Source of the DNA: Eudorina sp. 2006-703-Eu-15
Taxonomy: Eukaryota > Chlorophyta > Chlorophyceae > Chlamydomonadales > Volvocaceae
Assembly (NCBI GenBank): GCA_003117195.1
Contig: BDSI01000066.1
Span: 124,001 to 188,000 of the forward strand
Direction: 5' to 3'
Length of the DNA: 64,000 nucleotides
The notes under the pieces were generated by a model. It did no database searches. It was not told the DNA's origin and saw only the letters and a list, made by a program, of their open reading frames with translations. Below are positions 22,616 through 34,043 of the stretch, piece after piece. The position numbers and the translations under genes are program-made. Numbering within the stretch: the first letter of the stretch is position 1; each line of letters opens with the position of its first letter.

Positions 22616-25600
22616 CTAAAACATATCCACGAATCCAAGCTCGTCCGTCTGTTCCTCCAAGAAGCCCTTGGCCGACAACGGACTGACGATGCCCCACTGG
22701 CCCCACCCCGGACCGGCCAGCAGCTCAGCCGCCTGGCCGCAATACGGCAGCTCGTCACCCAGCGGGACGCCGCGGGCCCCGATGATGCGGCCACGCAACA
22801 CTCGACGAGCCGAAGACCCAAACGTGGGCGCGCTGCCCCCGCCGCCCATGCGGCTGCCGTAAGAAATAAGTTGCACAAACCATCCACCACCTCCCACCGA
22901 GTCGCTCATGTTGCTGTGCTGCAGGCCGCCGGTGGCCAGGAGCAGCTTGTTCGGGCGGCTGTGCAGCTCCGAGCCAGACCTGAGGGAGGTCGGGTGCCGG
23001 GGCCGGGGCCGCGGGATAAGACATGGGTGGGCTGCGCTACTGCAAGAGCAAAGGTCCGGGTTCCGAAGGGCAATGGAGGGATGGAGGGGGTCAAGTGGAT
23101 TGGCTTGGCCGCGCTGACCGCGAGATCTGAGTGCCAGAGCTCAGATCCGGTTTGAGTACCAGTGTTGAGATCCGGATTGAAGTCAACAGAGCTTAGTGTA
23201 TAGGGGAGGGAAAGGCGAGTGTGGGCGACGATAGTTGGAAGGTGGGGGTGGCGGGGTAAGGTGGGGGAGGGCGACGGCCGCTGGATGGGGATGTAGGGCG
23301 GCCTCTCCCGACAGCCAGGGCTTGGGCCCCTCTCCCCTTCCCCCGCCCCCGCCACAGCGCGCGCTCCCCACACAGAACCAGAACATGCTGGTACGGCATC
23401 CCCTGCAGGTAAATAAAACACACAGCCGAATGCGGCATGTACGGTCACATGCACAGTCACAGAGGCCTCGTCCCCCCAGCGTACGATGCCGTATATGTTG
23501 TACGTACCTCTACGGCTGCGTGGCGGTGACCACCACCGCGTTCAGCTCCGCGTCAAAGTCCAGGTCGCAGCCGTTGCCGGCGCGGCCCATGGCGGAGGCC
23601 AGCAGCAGCAGCGCGAAGCAGTTGGGCGGAGGGCAGGAAGCAGGAGGCGGCCGGAACCACACTGGACGACCGGGCGAAGGACTGCTCCGTGAACCTTCAC
23701 TGCTCCGTGAACACGGCTACGGGGGGCAGGGGGGAGGGGCGGAGGTTAGGGGTTTGCATGTGTTCAGTAACGGTGACTGTTTAGATAAGAGACCCACCAG
23801 ACCCAAACCTAGCACCAATATCTATATATCTATACTTATCATCATCCTGCGAACTGGAAAACACGAAAACAGCAACAAGGCAGCCGCGCCACCACCGACA
23901 AAAGTTGCAGAGCAAAACAAGACCCAGCGGTTCCCGAACCGAATTGATATTCATTGATACCGACCTAAAGGGCACGGTGAGTGTGTGTGGGGGCGGAGGG
24001 TGAGGGTGTCCGCGAGTGGGCCGGTAGCATGCATTGAGAAGTGGATAGGTGCATTGGGAGTTGGAACAACAGACCCATACGAGGGTAGTTCCATGCCCGC
24101 GGGGGAGTGAGATTCGATGAGGAGGATGCGGGGCGCGAACCTGGCGGGGCGGGGACTGAGGGGATCGTGTACGGTATCCCAATGGCTCCAACAGTGGCGC
24201 ACTTACGCCGCCGGGACATCGTGGTTGCTGCCGCTAAAACGCGGGCCCCAGGCCCTGACCCGCCTCCCCGGATGAATCAGGGGAAAGACACGGAAGGCGC
24301 ACGGACGAAGGGCCGAAGCCTCGTCGCACACCCACACCCACCCACCCACCCCCCGCCCCACACACACCCTGGATTACCCTGGATGTCACGCACTCCTGCT
24401 CTGCTGCCTGCCTAAGCAACACACACACCCTGGACTACTCCCTGGACCGCCTGCTCCACACGTAGGACGAACTGTGCCAAAGCGCAGCATGGAGCCAGCA
24501 CTCTTTGCCCGTCCGTCCGGATCCTGCCTCCTTCTAGGCTAATTAATTTACGTTTGCGTTTGTGTATTCACCAGTGCTATGTCTACGTCTTCAGTGCTAC
24601 GTCAAGGTCTACGTCTGCGTCGTCATCAGTGCTACGTCCCCTGCAGTGTTAACGACTTCATCGCTGTCTGTTCCCGCCAGTGGCTGCGGCTCCGACACCA
24701 TCGTCGTTGTTGTCTACAACTCGCACCGCCGCACATGCATCGTGCACGCCCCGCGTACGGCGCGCGCCCCCTCTGGCCCGTCGTCCCCGGCGGCGGTAAA
24801 TGACGCTCAACGCGTTACCCACGTGGCAAACTTATGCTCCCACTCTAACACCGTCCGCCGGGCCTCATCTCCCCTGCCCATCATCCCCTGTTCCACTCCC
24901 CTCGGCCCACACGCCTGCCCAACTCCAGCCTGCCCCGCCCGTGCCTGCCTGGCACGCCTACCTTTCCCCTGCTTTAAATCGCCCCCCCCAATCCACCCGT
25001 CGTCCCCAATGCCTGCCTCGCCCACCTAACCCATATCCGTATCCCCGGCGCGCCACATGCACGTGCGCGCCTGGGCATCCGACGGAGTGGGGAGCACCCT
25101 GTGAGTCCGCACGTCGGTTACATGTGCGACTTCCTATGCATCGCGGCCAGCGGCATGGTTCGTAGCAATACGCCCCCGATCCGTTACCTTGCCGTTGCTC
25201 GTACATCCTTCGCACTCTGATCACGTATATCAGCCCTGCTGTTTCCTTTCCCAAACATTACTTCATGTCTATTTGCTGACTTACTTACTGTAAGCCCGTC
25301 GCGAGCACGTGTGTCCCTGTCTTGCCACCCATTACACATGTCACCTTGGCCGAACCCGCCAACTACTAACGCTGTGCTGCAACGCCTGGCTTCCCTCGTT
25401 CCTGCCTTCAGGTCAGTACGGCCCTGCGCCGGTAGTGCTGGGCACGATGCTTGCAGTGGGCATTGCGCGCACTGTGGTCACACCCAACCCCTACTTTGTT
25501 GCATTAGGATAGATTCCATAGGTTGGTTCAACCAGTCATTGGTAGACGACGCGTCAGTCAACTGTCGCTCACGGATGCTACATCCGGCGGCTCAATCTAC

Positions 25601-26365
25601 GCATACATCGCCAATGATGCCATCACCGGTCACTTCCATCACGGTTATTCGGTAATTCTGGCAGATTTCGGGTGTCCTCAATTTCCGTATTACGCTGGAC
25701 GTCGCTTCTCCCGGCTCAGTTTTATTTCACACACACACACACACACACGTTTCTTTCTTTAACATACACGTGTCCAATCGCCCGCCTCCAGCCTCACCTC
25801 CCACCCCCAGCCCCACCCCCCGCTGCCCACCATTCGGCAGTTCCCACCCCCACCCCCATTCACACCCCCACCCTCACTCCCATTCCCTCACTCCCATTCC
25901 CAACCCCACTCCCACCCCCGACCACCCAATCCTCACCCCCACCCATACCCACCCCCACCTGGGTCGAAGCGCCCCGGGTCCGCCCTCAGTCACGGCTCCA
26001 GGGCGGCCCACTGCGGCGCCAGCGCCTGCCGCCTCGCCCTGACCTCCGCCAGCACGGGGGACCCCGCCAGCAGCTCCTCCACCTCCGAGTCATGCCATAG
26101 CAGGGGGCTCAGAGTGGCCTCCTGCGGGGCCGGACAGCCGGGTAGCCGGAAGGCGGATAGGTGAGGGGTGGGCGGAACAGAGAGGAAACGGTGGGTGATA
26201 ACAGAACTGCACTGACGCCTCTCGCGCATAGATCCGATGGAGCCCGGGAAAGGACCCATGGACCCATTGTTATTCTTGATGACCAGGGGGATCTGCGGTC
26301 CGAGCGCAGAACGCACCTCGCGTGCTGCGACTAGGTCAACGCGCTCGCCTACGTCTCCAGGCATG
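22616..26365 (-). pseudogene. Remnants of a SET-domain methyltransferase gene (Rubisco LSMT/SETD-like)
   Basis: Minus-strand exon-like pieces appear in the order expected for this family. About 26360-26240 reads GERVDLVAAREV, the N-terminal SET strand region. 26121-25994 reads LLWHDSEVEELLAGSPVLAE, typical of the family's inserted helical region. About 23640-23515 reads CDLDFDAELNAVVVTA, the strand near the SET C-terminus. 22979-22898 reads SRPNKLLLATGGL. 22853-22616 is a final exon ending at a stop. Several have good splice sites, but I could not find the central NHS/cofactor-binding exon, and part of the interval is unassignable. It is either a decayed gene or one with exons I missed. Enzyme class is inferred from these local matches only. 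Confidence 0.45.
23650..25980. other. Arm-A core without a clear gene
   Basis: Lies between SET-like exon pieces. One plus-strand stretch, 25412-25512 (acceptor then GQYGPAPVVLGTMLAV), could be an orphan membrane-protein exon. A CA microsatellite is at 25730-25748 and C-rich simple sequence covers about 25790-25970. Most of this has no counterpart in arm B. Confidence 0.4.
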
Positions 26366-26946
26366 CGCTGTACACCCACGCAGCCAGCCTTGTTGTCTTT
26401 TCGATGCCTGATGAGGCTGCAATTGTGGAGCTAGCCAGAATGTGCATGTTGTGTGTACTTGGTTCTGTGGTTTCGATCCCGTGATGAATTAGGTTGTAAC
26501 GCGAAGCTGTGGTGCTGGAATGCAAAACGGCCCTGGGAACAGAACTCTCCTGGTTCCGGGACAACGCCGTTCCAGGAACGACCACTGTTGGGGGTGGGCA
26601 TGTCGGGATACGCGTAAGTCTCATGTTTCGCGGACTGTCCAATTCAAGCATTGGCTCCCCAAAATGGACACTGCAAACGAAATCGCCATAAGACTAGTTT
26701 ACAGAATTGCGCTCCTCACGGTCCGCCGTATGAGTCCAGGTTAGGCTCGCGCGGACCTCCCTAAATACATGCGTACTTTTCGTCGTCAAACAGTCTAACA
26801 TCCAAAAGTTACCTTTTTTTCGCACGCCCCAAGATATTGCATCATGGCTCCAAAGCTTGAAAGCCCGGAGGCCCCGACGTCTTGAGCCCTTGCTTTCCGC
26901 TGTTCGGGTGGCGTAGATCCATCTTTCCTCAACGCACTCCACCCAG

Positions 26947-29900
26947 ATGGACCAGGCGCAGCAGCGTGAGCAGCAGCTGGAGCAGCAGCGGCAGAGCCTG
27001 CGTCAAGCCCTTTTAGCCCGTGCTGCTGTCCCGGAACTCCATGCTGCTGTCCGGGAGCTTCAAGATGCTTATCTGGACATGTTGTGGGACAATGGCTACT
27101 GCAACGAGACCTCCCTGCGGTTTGCCAGCCGCGAGGGCCTCCGAGAGGCTGGGCTGCCGTCTAGCGCTATTGACATCATCCGAGCGCTGCAAGGTGCGCA
27201 AATTTCGCTTAGACTTTGAATCACGCCAGGGTTGGGGGCTTTTAATCACGAGGTGATGATCGGAGACTTGACCTAGGCTAAAACAGCAGCTCAAACATCC
27301 TGAGGCGGTTCAGTACGTACGCAACTGAGCTACCGCAAAGAGTGCCGCTGCGCAGACCATCGCTGGGAACTACCTCTGCCGCTGTGGGCACAGCTGCGCG
27401 GGTCGCAATGGCGACTAGTTCCGATGTCTTTCCTCTACGCGAATTAGGGTATTTGTGTGCCCGCGATCTTGTGGCTGCAGCTCACTTGATTCCGTTGTGC
27501 TTTCTTCCCCCTTCAGGCTCGCTGCCTGCGACTGCTGGTGAGCATTTCCACAAAGTGATCAACATGCGGTTTGTTGGGGACCGGCAGCAGAGTGGGGCCA
27601 GCTGGGGGGCTGCGGGGCGCGGTTCCACGTTGGGCTCGAAACGTTGGGCTCAAAACATGTATGTGTGCCGCCTGCTACGAACATACTGCGAATCCTTCTA
27701 ATGGCTGCTACGAACATACTGCGAATCCTTTACCCCTGCTGTGGGAAACAGTAGCGATTGTCCAGGTTCCTCTGGAAACCTGGTACCTTACGCACGAAGC
27801 TTACTTGCAAACGTTCGAGCGTTACGTTAGGGCCTGCTGCTCCTGCTCACCCCTTGACGAAGGAAATGACTGCAATGATTAGTCTGCAAATAGCACGGTA
27901 ACGTTCGGGGATGACGGCCGACGGTGACTGACCGATCCAGCGACACTGTGTACCTCCGGTCACGGCCCCACTCCTGTCGATGCAGGCGCGGCGGCTGGTC
28001 CGGGTTTGGGTGTTGGGAGTAAGAAAGGTAAAGGCAGGGAAACAGTAGCGATTGTCCAGGTTCCTCTGCAAACCATGTACCTTCACGCACGAAGTTTACT
28101 TGCAAACGTTCGAGCGTTACGTTAGGGCCTTTGCTAAACTTCACTCAGGCCAGTTGCGTGTACAGAGGCTCTTTCACCGCAATCACCGCACCCCACCCCG
28201 CGCACCAGACCGCATCGAGTAGGGGTTAGTGGCTTAGGGCGGTGGGGTGCCTCGTACGCGGAAGAGCTGTCGTTTCGCGTCTGTTCATGTGGGGCCTTAC
28301 TGTTCGGAGCACAGAAATGCAGGGACGGGGCGACAAGTTGGCCCCCGTGCGTGCGACTGTCCGACAGGCCGATTTGGGTCCTCCCCGTGTCGGGGCTGTT
28401 GGTTGCACGCGGCACCCAGAAGCTGCAGTCTCAGGAGGGACCCTCCTCATCCCAGCCAGTCGTCTAGGCAGGGCACAGCCCTTGCGGTCAGGGGGAACAG
28501 GTCATGTGTGCGATCCTCAAGTCTGATAGTGGCCATTCTTAATGTGAGGCAAGCAACCTGCACATGTACATTTCTAATCTTATACTTATACGCCGGACCG
28601 TGGGGTGTCCCACGGCAAACGTGCAGCGGCATGCACGTTGGGACCAAGACCATTGGCAGCGTAACGCAAGCACGCGTTTACACATTTGACATGCAACTCA
28701 TAATCTCCATATGTCCCCCGACCGTTCCCATATCGTGCAGCCTCAGCAGCTGTCCTGGGCGCGGGGAGCGCGGCAGGAGCCAGTGAGTCTTCATTGGGAT
28801 GGCCCCGAGGGCTTTGCTCCTCTCAAGTGTCAAAGTGCACATTCCTGTTTACAGGCATATGGGTGGCATCCACGATTTCTCAGTCCTGAATGCATCCGGG
28901 CTCAAATGTGCCTCTCGGAACTTTGCTTCCGCCCCGCCAGTTCAATGCCAGGCAACGCCCCCACGTGGTGCGTGTTTCTGCGGTGTTAGCAGAACCGTCG
29001 TCTCGAGGGATCTCTGCTGTTCGAATCATAACAGCCACTGTCGTTGCTGCTCCTTTGCAGAGGACCCAACCGCCGCGTACCTGGAAGAGTGCCTCAAGCC
29101 CCCCGCCAGTGGCCGTGGCACGCTTTGCCAGCTGCTGTGGGATGGGAATGGTGTGGCGCTGCGGCAGTGCTTAGAAACGCCTGTGACACCAGGTCTGCCA
29201 CTGCCGCCCTTTGCGGCTGTCGAGGTGCCTGGCCGCCTTCGGCAAATGCTGGTGCCCGAGGCGCAGCAGGTTCGTACACAGAATGGGTGGCGCTTCCCAT
29301 GCATGTGTGATGCATGGGCAGGGTCCAGCGTAGTTGCGCGCTTGGAGGCGGCAACGGCACAACCGATTGGTACAAAAGGCTGCTGTGTGTTCTCTCCTTG
29401 ACACGACCGTCTCGCTTGTAAAAATGCAGTATCGACGTGTCAGTTGCAAACAGCTTTTGTCCGACCGACCCAGTAGCATCGATCCCGATGGACATATACG
29501 CATAGGACCTGCAGAAATTTCCCGCATTTCGGCATAGCGTGCAGCAGCCGACGTTCTCAGTACTGCTGACTGCCAAGGCATAGTGTACACTATAACATAC
29601 CTTGAACCCCCCCGTCCTTTTCTCGAACAGATGCCCCCCTACAGGGTTCCAACTGACGGGATTCGTTCAGACTCTACCCCGGCCCCTCCTTTGGTGAACA
29701 CACAGCCCATGTACATCGATGGCTGCCTCGTTATTACTCCACCCCATCCCACCCGCTCCTGCGCACTGCTGCAGGCCACTCCTCACGAGCTAGCCATACA
29801 TGTGTACGCCACCGTGTTCGATGACCTGACGCACGCCGGCGGCGGCTGCAGCTCGGGGATGTACACGGCCTTCCTCACACACCGGTTGCTGGAGCGCACG

Positions 29901-32093
29901 TTGTGGCTGTTTGTGAAGCACCGGAAGGTGGTCTGGATGCAAATGGACCGGAACGTTGCGGATGCCAGTGGAGCCACAGGCGAGTACGAATGTATGGACG
30001 ACGGTGTGTGGCTGGCGCCGGGGATTGGGTGAACATGCGCGTGTGTAGCTGTGTACAGTCGGTGTCAGCAACCATTGACCTGCTGCGCTTTGGTCCACCC
30101 GCCTGTTGCAGACACAGGAGGAATAAAGTAGTCTCCCTCTTTGTAACAGTGAGGCTGCAGCGGCCGGACTTCATGGTATGGGTGAATAACGCGCTGCTGT
30201 TCAAGGGGGAGGAGAAGGCGAACAACAGCGACCTGGACCGCGCGAAGGAGGAGCTGACTTCGAAGAGAACGGAGGCATGGGCTGTGGGGCCGGATAACGC
30301 GCCGCGCCCGTGCATGCTGGCGTACGCGGCCGCCGGTGACCGCATTCAGGTAAAACTGAGCATCCAACCGTTCTGCAGCTTTCTGCTGTACCTGTTTATG
30401 CATGTGTGCAGAGCGCTGTTGTATCTTTAGACAGGCACGCGTATGTGAAGCTGATCCGGTGCTCGTGTCTACATGTTGCTGCACGACCTGTAGACATTAT
30501 TCGTGAGCCCTTGTAGGACTCAACCAACTTGAGCCTCATTCTCTCATGCCTGCCGCAGTTCTTCTGCCTCAAGTCGACGCCGCCGTAAGTAGTGTGCATG
30601 CCAGACGTAAAGACGTTCCCATAGACAGCCCTTGGTTATTGTGCTGCCTTGGGACCGTGGGAGGTTGGACACAGTTCCGTTGCCAGCTCGCGAGACCATG
30701 CCTCAGCCAGTACTTCATTTCAGCACTGGGACAGCTAAGGCGCCTAGTGCCGTGACAGAGTCGAATTGTCTCTCCTAACAATTTAGTCAACATCTTTGCA
30801 CGCACCCGCAGTAACAACATTGGTGGCGAAGGCAGCAGCAGCGGCTGTGGCAGCGCCAGGGGCCGTGGCGGCAGCAGCAGTCGGCGGTGTGAGCGTGCTG
30901 AGCCCATCAGCCAGGTCCTCGAGCTGTCCCGCTTGGAGGGGCGGCTGGCGGCGGTGACCGCCATCTTCAACATCTGGCGCCTGCTGGAGGACTACGCAGA
31001 AAGTGGACAACCGGCGCCGGATCACGCCATCGGCCGGAGCATCGTGTCCGCAAGCAGCCACGTCAGCTTCTACCCCGGTGCGTGGGTTGACATTGAAAGC
31101 GGGCTGATGTGGCTCACTGGCGGCTGCTGTCACGCGCCTTGGTAGGGTCCTGTGCGTGTCTTGCCTGCAGTCTGCACGTCACCGCCGGATGATGTCGCCT
31201 TTTTGCTGTATTATCCTTCGTTTGACGCGTGCCCAGGCTACGTCCGCAAGGCCATCCCGGATTTCAAAGGCACACACGAGCGGTACGTGAGCTTTGACGA
31301 GCTGAAAGAGCTGTACGAGAGGCTCCAGAGCCCGAAGCACTTGTACGCCATCATCAAGGCATGCAAGCCCCCGCGTCTAGATCCGGACGGCACGTACGTG
31401 GTGCACCTGGCGCCGCTGGGCCAGCCCTGCACCGGGCCCCCCGACAACGAGAAAGAGCTGGCGGCGGCGGTGGCGGGAGTGCTTCGTGGCCTGGCGGCGC
31501 TGCATGCAGAAGGTATGTTCGCACCTTGAGGGCGGCACGGGCGCAGTAGATAGCTTGACTTGTACCCAGCGCTCATCGTGAATGGTGCCATCTTGATAAC
31601 CATCCGCCAGTCAGACATGTGCCATTCATTGACAAGTGCTTACTTTGGCATGTGTGAGTTTGGTGAGTTCGTGCGTGCAACGCGCGTGCCCACGCTTGCA
31701 TGACTACACGCGTCGCAATAACACACAGGCTACGTGCACCGTGACGTGCGGTGGGCCAACGTCATCTATGTTCCGGAGGACGGCCGCTGGCTGCTCATTG
31801 ACCTGGAGTACGCGGGGCGGGAGGGCTGCGACTGCAGCCACAGACCGTTCCCGCTGCGGTACTGGCGCCCCGAGACCCTGTCGGACGGGAAGTACCTGGC
31901 GGCCAGCGACCTGCGCATGACGGCCGAGCAGCTCATGTGCGTGGCCGGCAGCATCAAGCTGAGCGAAGACGGTATGGACCTGCGGGAGAAACTGACGCGG
32001 GCGCTCGAGGATAAGAGCCTGACCGCTGAGACGGCGCTGCAGCACCGGTGGTTCGTGAATGCGGGTGCAGCTAGCCGGCCTGTTGATTCATAG
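26947..32093 (+). CDS. Crinkler/RHS-like protein: SAM-like module, PD-(D/E)XK nuclease-like domain, C-terminal kinase (681 aa, copy A)
   Basis: Exons: 26947-27193, 29061-29269, 29631-29983, 30112-30349, 30559-30584, 30812-31077, 31171-31512, 31729-32093. They sum to 2,046 bases with all phases matching and no internal stop. Residues 1-35 are Gln-rich; about 38-82 form a SAM-like helical module (YLDMLWDNGY, EGLREAGLP). In exon 4, RPDF (Asp289) and KGEEK (Glu303-x-Lys305) give a literal PD...ExK nuclease signature. The C-terminal domain has HRDVRWANV (catalytic Asp566, Asn571) and LLIDLEYAG (metal Asp585), the protein-kinase catalytic and DFG-equivalent motifs. This combination resembles the CR (Crinkler-RHS) proteins described in diverse eukaryotes, proposed to act in conflict with DNA parasites or other cells. 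Function here is inference. Intron 1 is long (1.87 kb) and rich in repeats. Start chosen at the ATG after CTCCACCCAG, which is conserved in copy B. Confidence 0.82.
27741..28131 (+). repeat. Pair of ~95-bp direct repeats in intron 1 of the nuclease-kinase gene
   Basis: 27741-27834 and 28038-28131 both contain AACAGTAGCGATTGTCCAGG and AACGTTCGAGCGTTACG. The same pair is present in arm B (about 53105-53200 and 53408-53500). Confidence 0.85.
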
Positions 32094-33303
32094 TGGGGCT
32101 ACACACAGCGGCGCGGCACCACACAGGGAAGCGAGCCTAGACCCTGTGCGAGCAACCGTGCTGCCAGATGTAGTATATGATTGATGTAGTAGCACGTAGC
32201 CGGGCACTGCTGCGCTATAAGCACTGCAACGCGTACACTAGTTGACAGGATAAGTAACGTATGGGGCCGCCTGCATGAGTATGCGGTTATTGGTAGCAGG
32301 CGGAGGAAGCAATGGCGGCAGTAACACGAAGCTGTTGTGTTGGAGCGTGGGTGGAGCCCATCATTTGTCGCATGGGCTGTCGTTCCATTGCCAATTATGG
32401 TGCAATGTGCACCGAGTACCGGTCGTGACGCGGATGTGTGTGGGGAGAGTGGCTGGGGCGCTAGGCAGGACGGCACACATCGTGTACATAGCTAGTGCTG
32501 CTGACTGAAGGCGGCGACGAGGAGCAGGTATGTGGGTTGGAAGGCAGCGAAAGTCTGCAAAAGGGACGCGTGTCGCTGAGGGTTTAGAGTCCTAGTTTGA
32601 GTACTTTATTCCCAAATGCCAAAGCAAACAACTACTTAGTGAACCCAAAACTTCCGTGGTAAGCAGAAGTGGAGGATACAGTGGAAGCGCGTGTAGGCGG
32701 TGGTTGGGGTGGGCGAGGAGTTAAGAAGCGACATGTCACATGTGCGTTGGGGCCACGGAATGTCAATGAGGGGGTCTGCGCGCATTCATGGGTACAGGTA
32801 GGGGCGACAGATGTGACAGATGTACGACATGCGGGAGAGGGCATGGAAGGCAGGGGGAGGGTGGGCAATGTCACTCGCTGGGGAGAGTGACAGTGTCATG
32901 ACACACACCTGACGCCGCACAACAAAGCATGACGCACAAGCAAAGCATGCAACGCAGGGGGTAGGATCCTGCCGAACAGACCCCACGCTTCAGTACTCAA
33001 CGAGCGCAACCCAAAACTGCTTTTAAACTTGAGTCCGAGTTGTACGTTATACACTGGAAGACCAAGACCTTCATCCACTCTGATGTGGGGCATAACGGGC
33101 CGGCGAAGTTCGTTGTATGGCACAGGTGGGTGGGTCGTAGCGGGGCCTCGACGACTTTTGTCACGGACGTCTGGAACTTTGTCACCAGGCGCCAGATCGA
33201 GGACTTGAATGCAGTCTCGATATGGTCAATGCTTTTGTAATTGATTGCATTAATTATTAGTGGCTTTGGGTCTCTTTCGAAACTCCATTGGGTCACATGA
33301 CGC
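32094..33303. other. 3' flank of copy A nuclease-kinase gene
   Basis: No gene recognised. Both strands around 32896-33240 have open frames, conserved in arm B at 48062-48289. The plus-strand reading HSDVGHNGPAKFVVWHRW near a GTGGGT donor could be an exon, but no partner exons were found. Confidence 0.3.
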
Positions 33304-33457
33304 ATGGCTAGCAAAACCATGGAGCCACGGCACCTGCAACCTGAAGGCGTGCGGTGCCCGAAAGGCTGCGGCTTCACTCTGTCGGCTACTACAACAGAAT
33401 ACCACAGAGAGGAACACTATAAGAGCAAAGCCTGCATCGCAAGGAGGCCTGTTCCTG
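33304..33457 (+). CDS. Candidate first exon with a zinc-finger-like Cys/His pattern (arm A)
   Basis: Begins ATG GCT AGC AAA and ends at a GTGAGA donor in a phase-1 position. It reads CPKGCGF, then two spaced His and a Cys (TEYHREEHYKSKAC), a possible C2HC/C2H2-type zinc site. Both arms keep an open 154-base version. Downstream exons could not be assigned with confidence; an acceptor at about 33656 is possible. It may be a small gene or a transposon-derived exon. Confidence 0.35.
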
Positions 33458-34043
33458 GTGAGACCGGCGAGGGGGCGAGGGGGGGCGGCAGAGGGAGTGA
33501 CTGGTGTGACCCTGGCAAGGCTGGTTGTCACGGCGTGGCTTGGCGTGGCGATGAGGCACAATAAAGGAGCGCATCAAACGCACGTGGCGGCCGTAATGGT
33601 AGGCAGGGGTCTCAGCGTGTGGGCACATGGGCGAGCCATCATCTTTCTAGTTACAGAACGATCGTGTCTTCTGCATCTGAGACTGCGCTATGGAGTGGCT
33701 TCCCATCTGCTGTTATGACGTTGGTGTGGAGGGGTATTGGAATGGACGTATGTGTCCATGGGGCAACAGCGGGTCAGGGGCGAGGCTACATTAGTTGTGG
33801 TTGTATACGCCCAGCACCCTGAAGTCGCGGAAGGTGTCAAGAGTACGTCACATGCCCTCCTATCAATATCAATGAATAAAGAATGGCTTACAGATGCGTT
33901 TTTCCGTTTTACGGCTTGATATGGCGATGTTTGCGGAATGTACGGCATGTTGTACACACGGCAGGGTGGGTGGGTGGGTCAATGGGCGCCTTACAGAACA
34001 AGTAGGGGGTCGGCTTCACGGAAGCCAGAAAAAGGGCGGGGCC

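Larger units (their letters stand above)
19801..34043 (+). repeat. Arm A of a large inverted repeat
   Basis: The reverse complement matches 47158-60303. Two parts are nearly identical by eye: 19801-22776 with 60303-57293, and about 27545-34043 with about 53720-47158. The middle (22777 to about 27540) is more diverged, with indels and partly different content. Homology stops at GGGCGGGGCCCC on the right and at the split-gene breakpoint on the left. Confidence 0.92.

Noticed and set aside
27013..27294. Minus-strand open frame opposite exon 1 of the nuclease-kinase gene
   Set aside because: Shadow of the phase-validated plus-strand exon; no domain or splice support.
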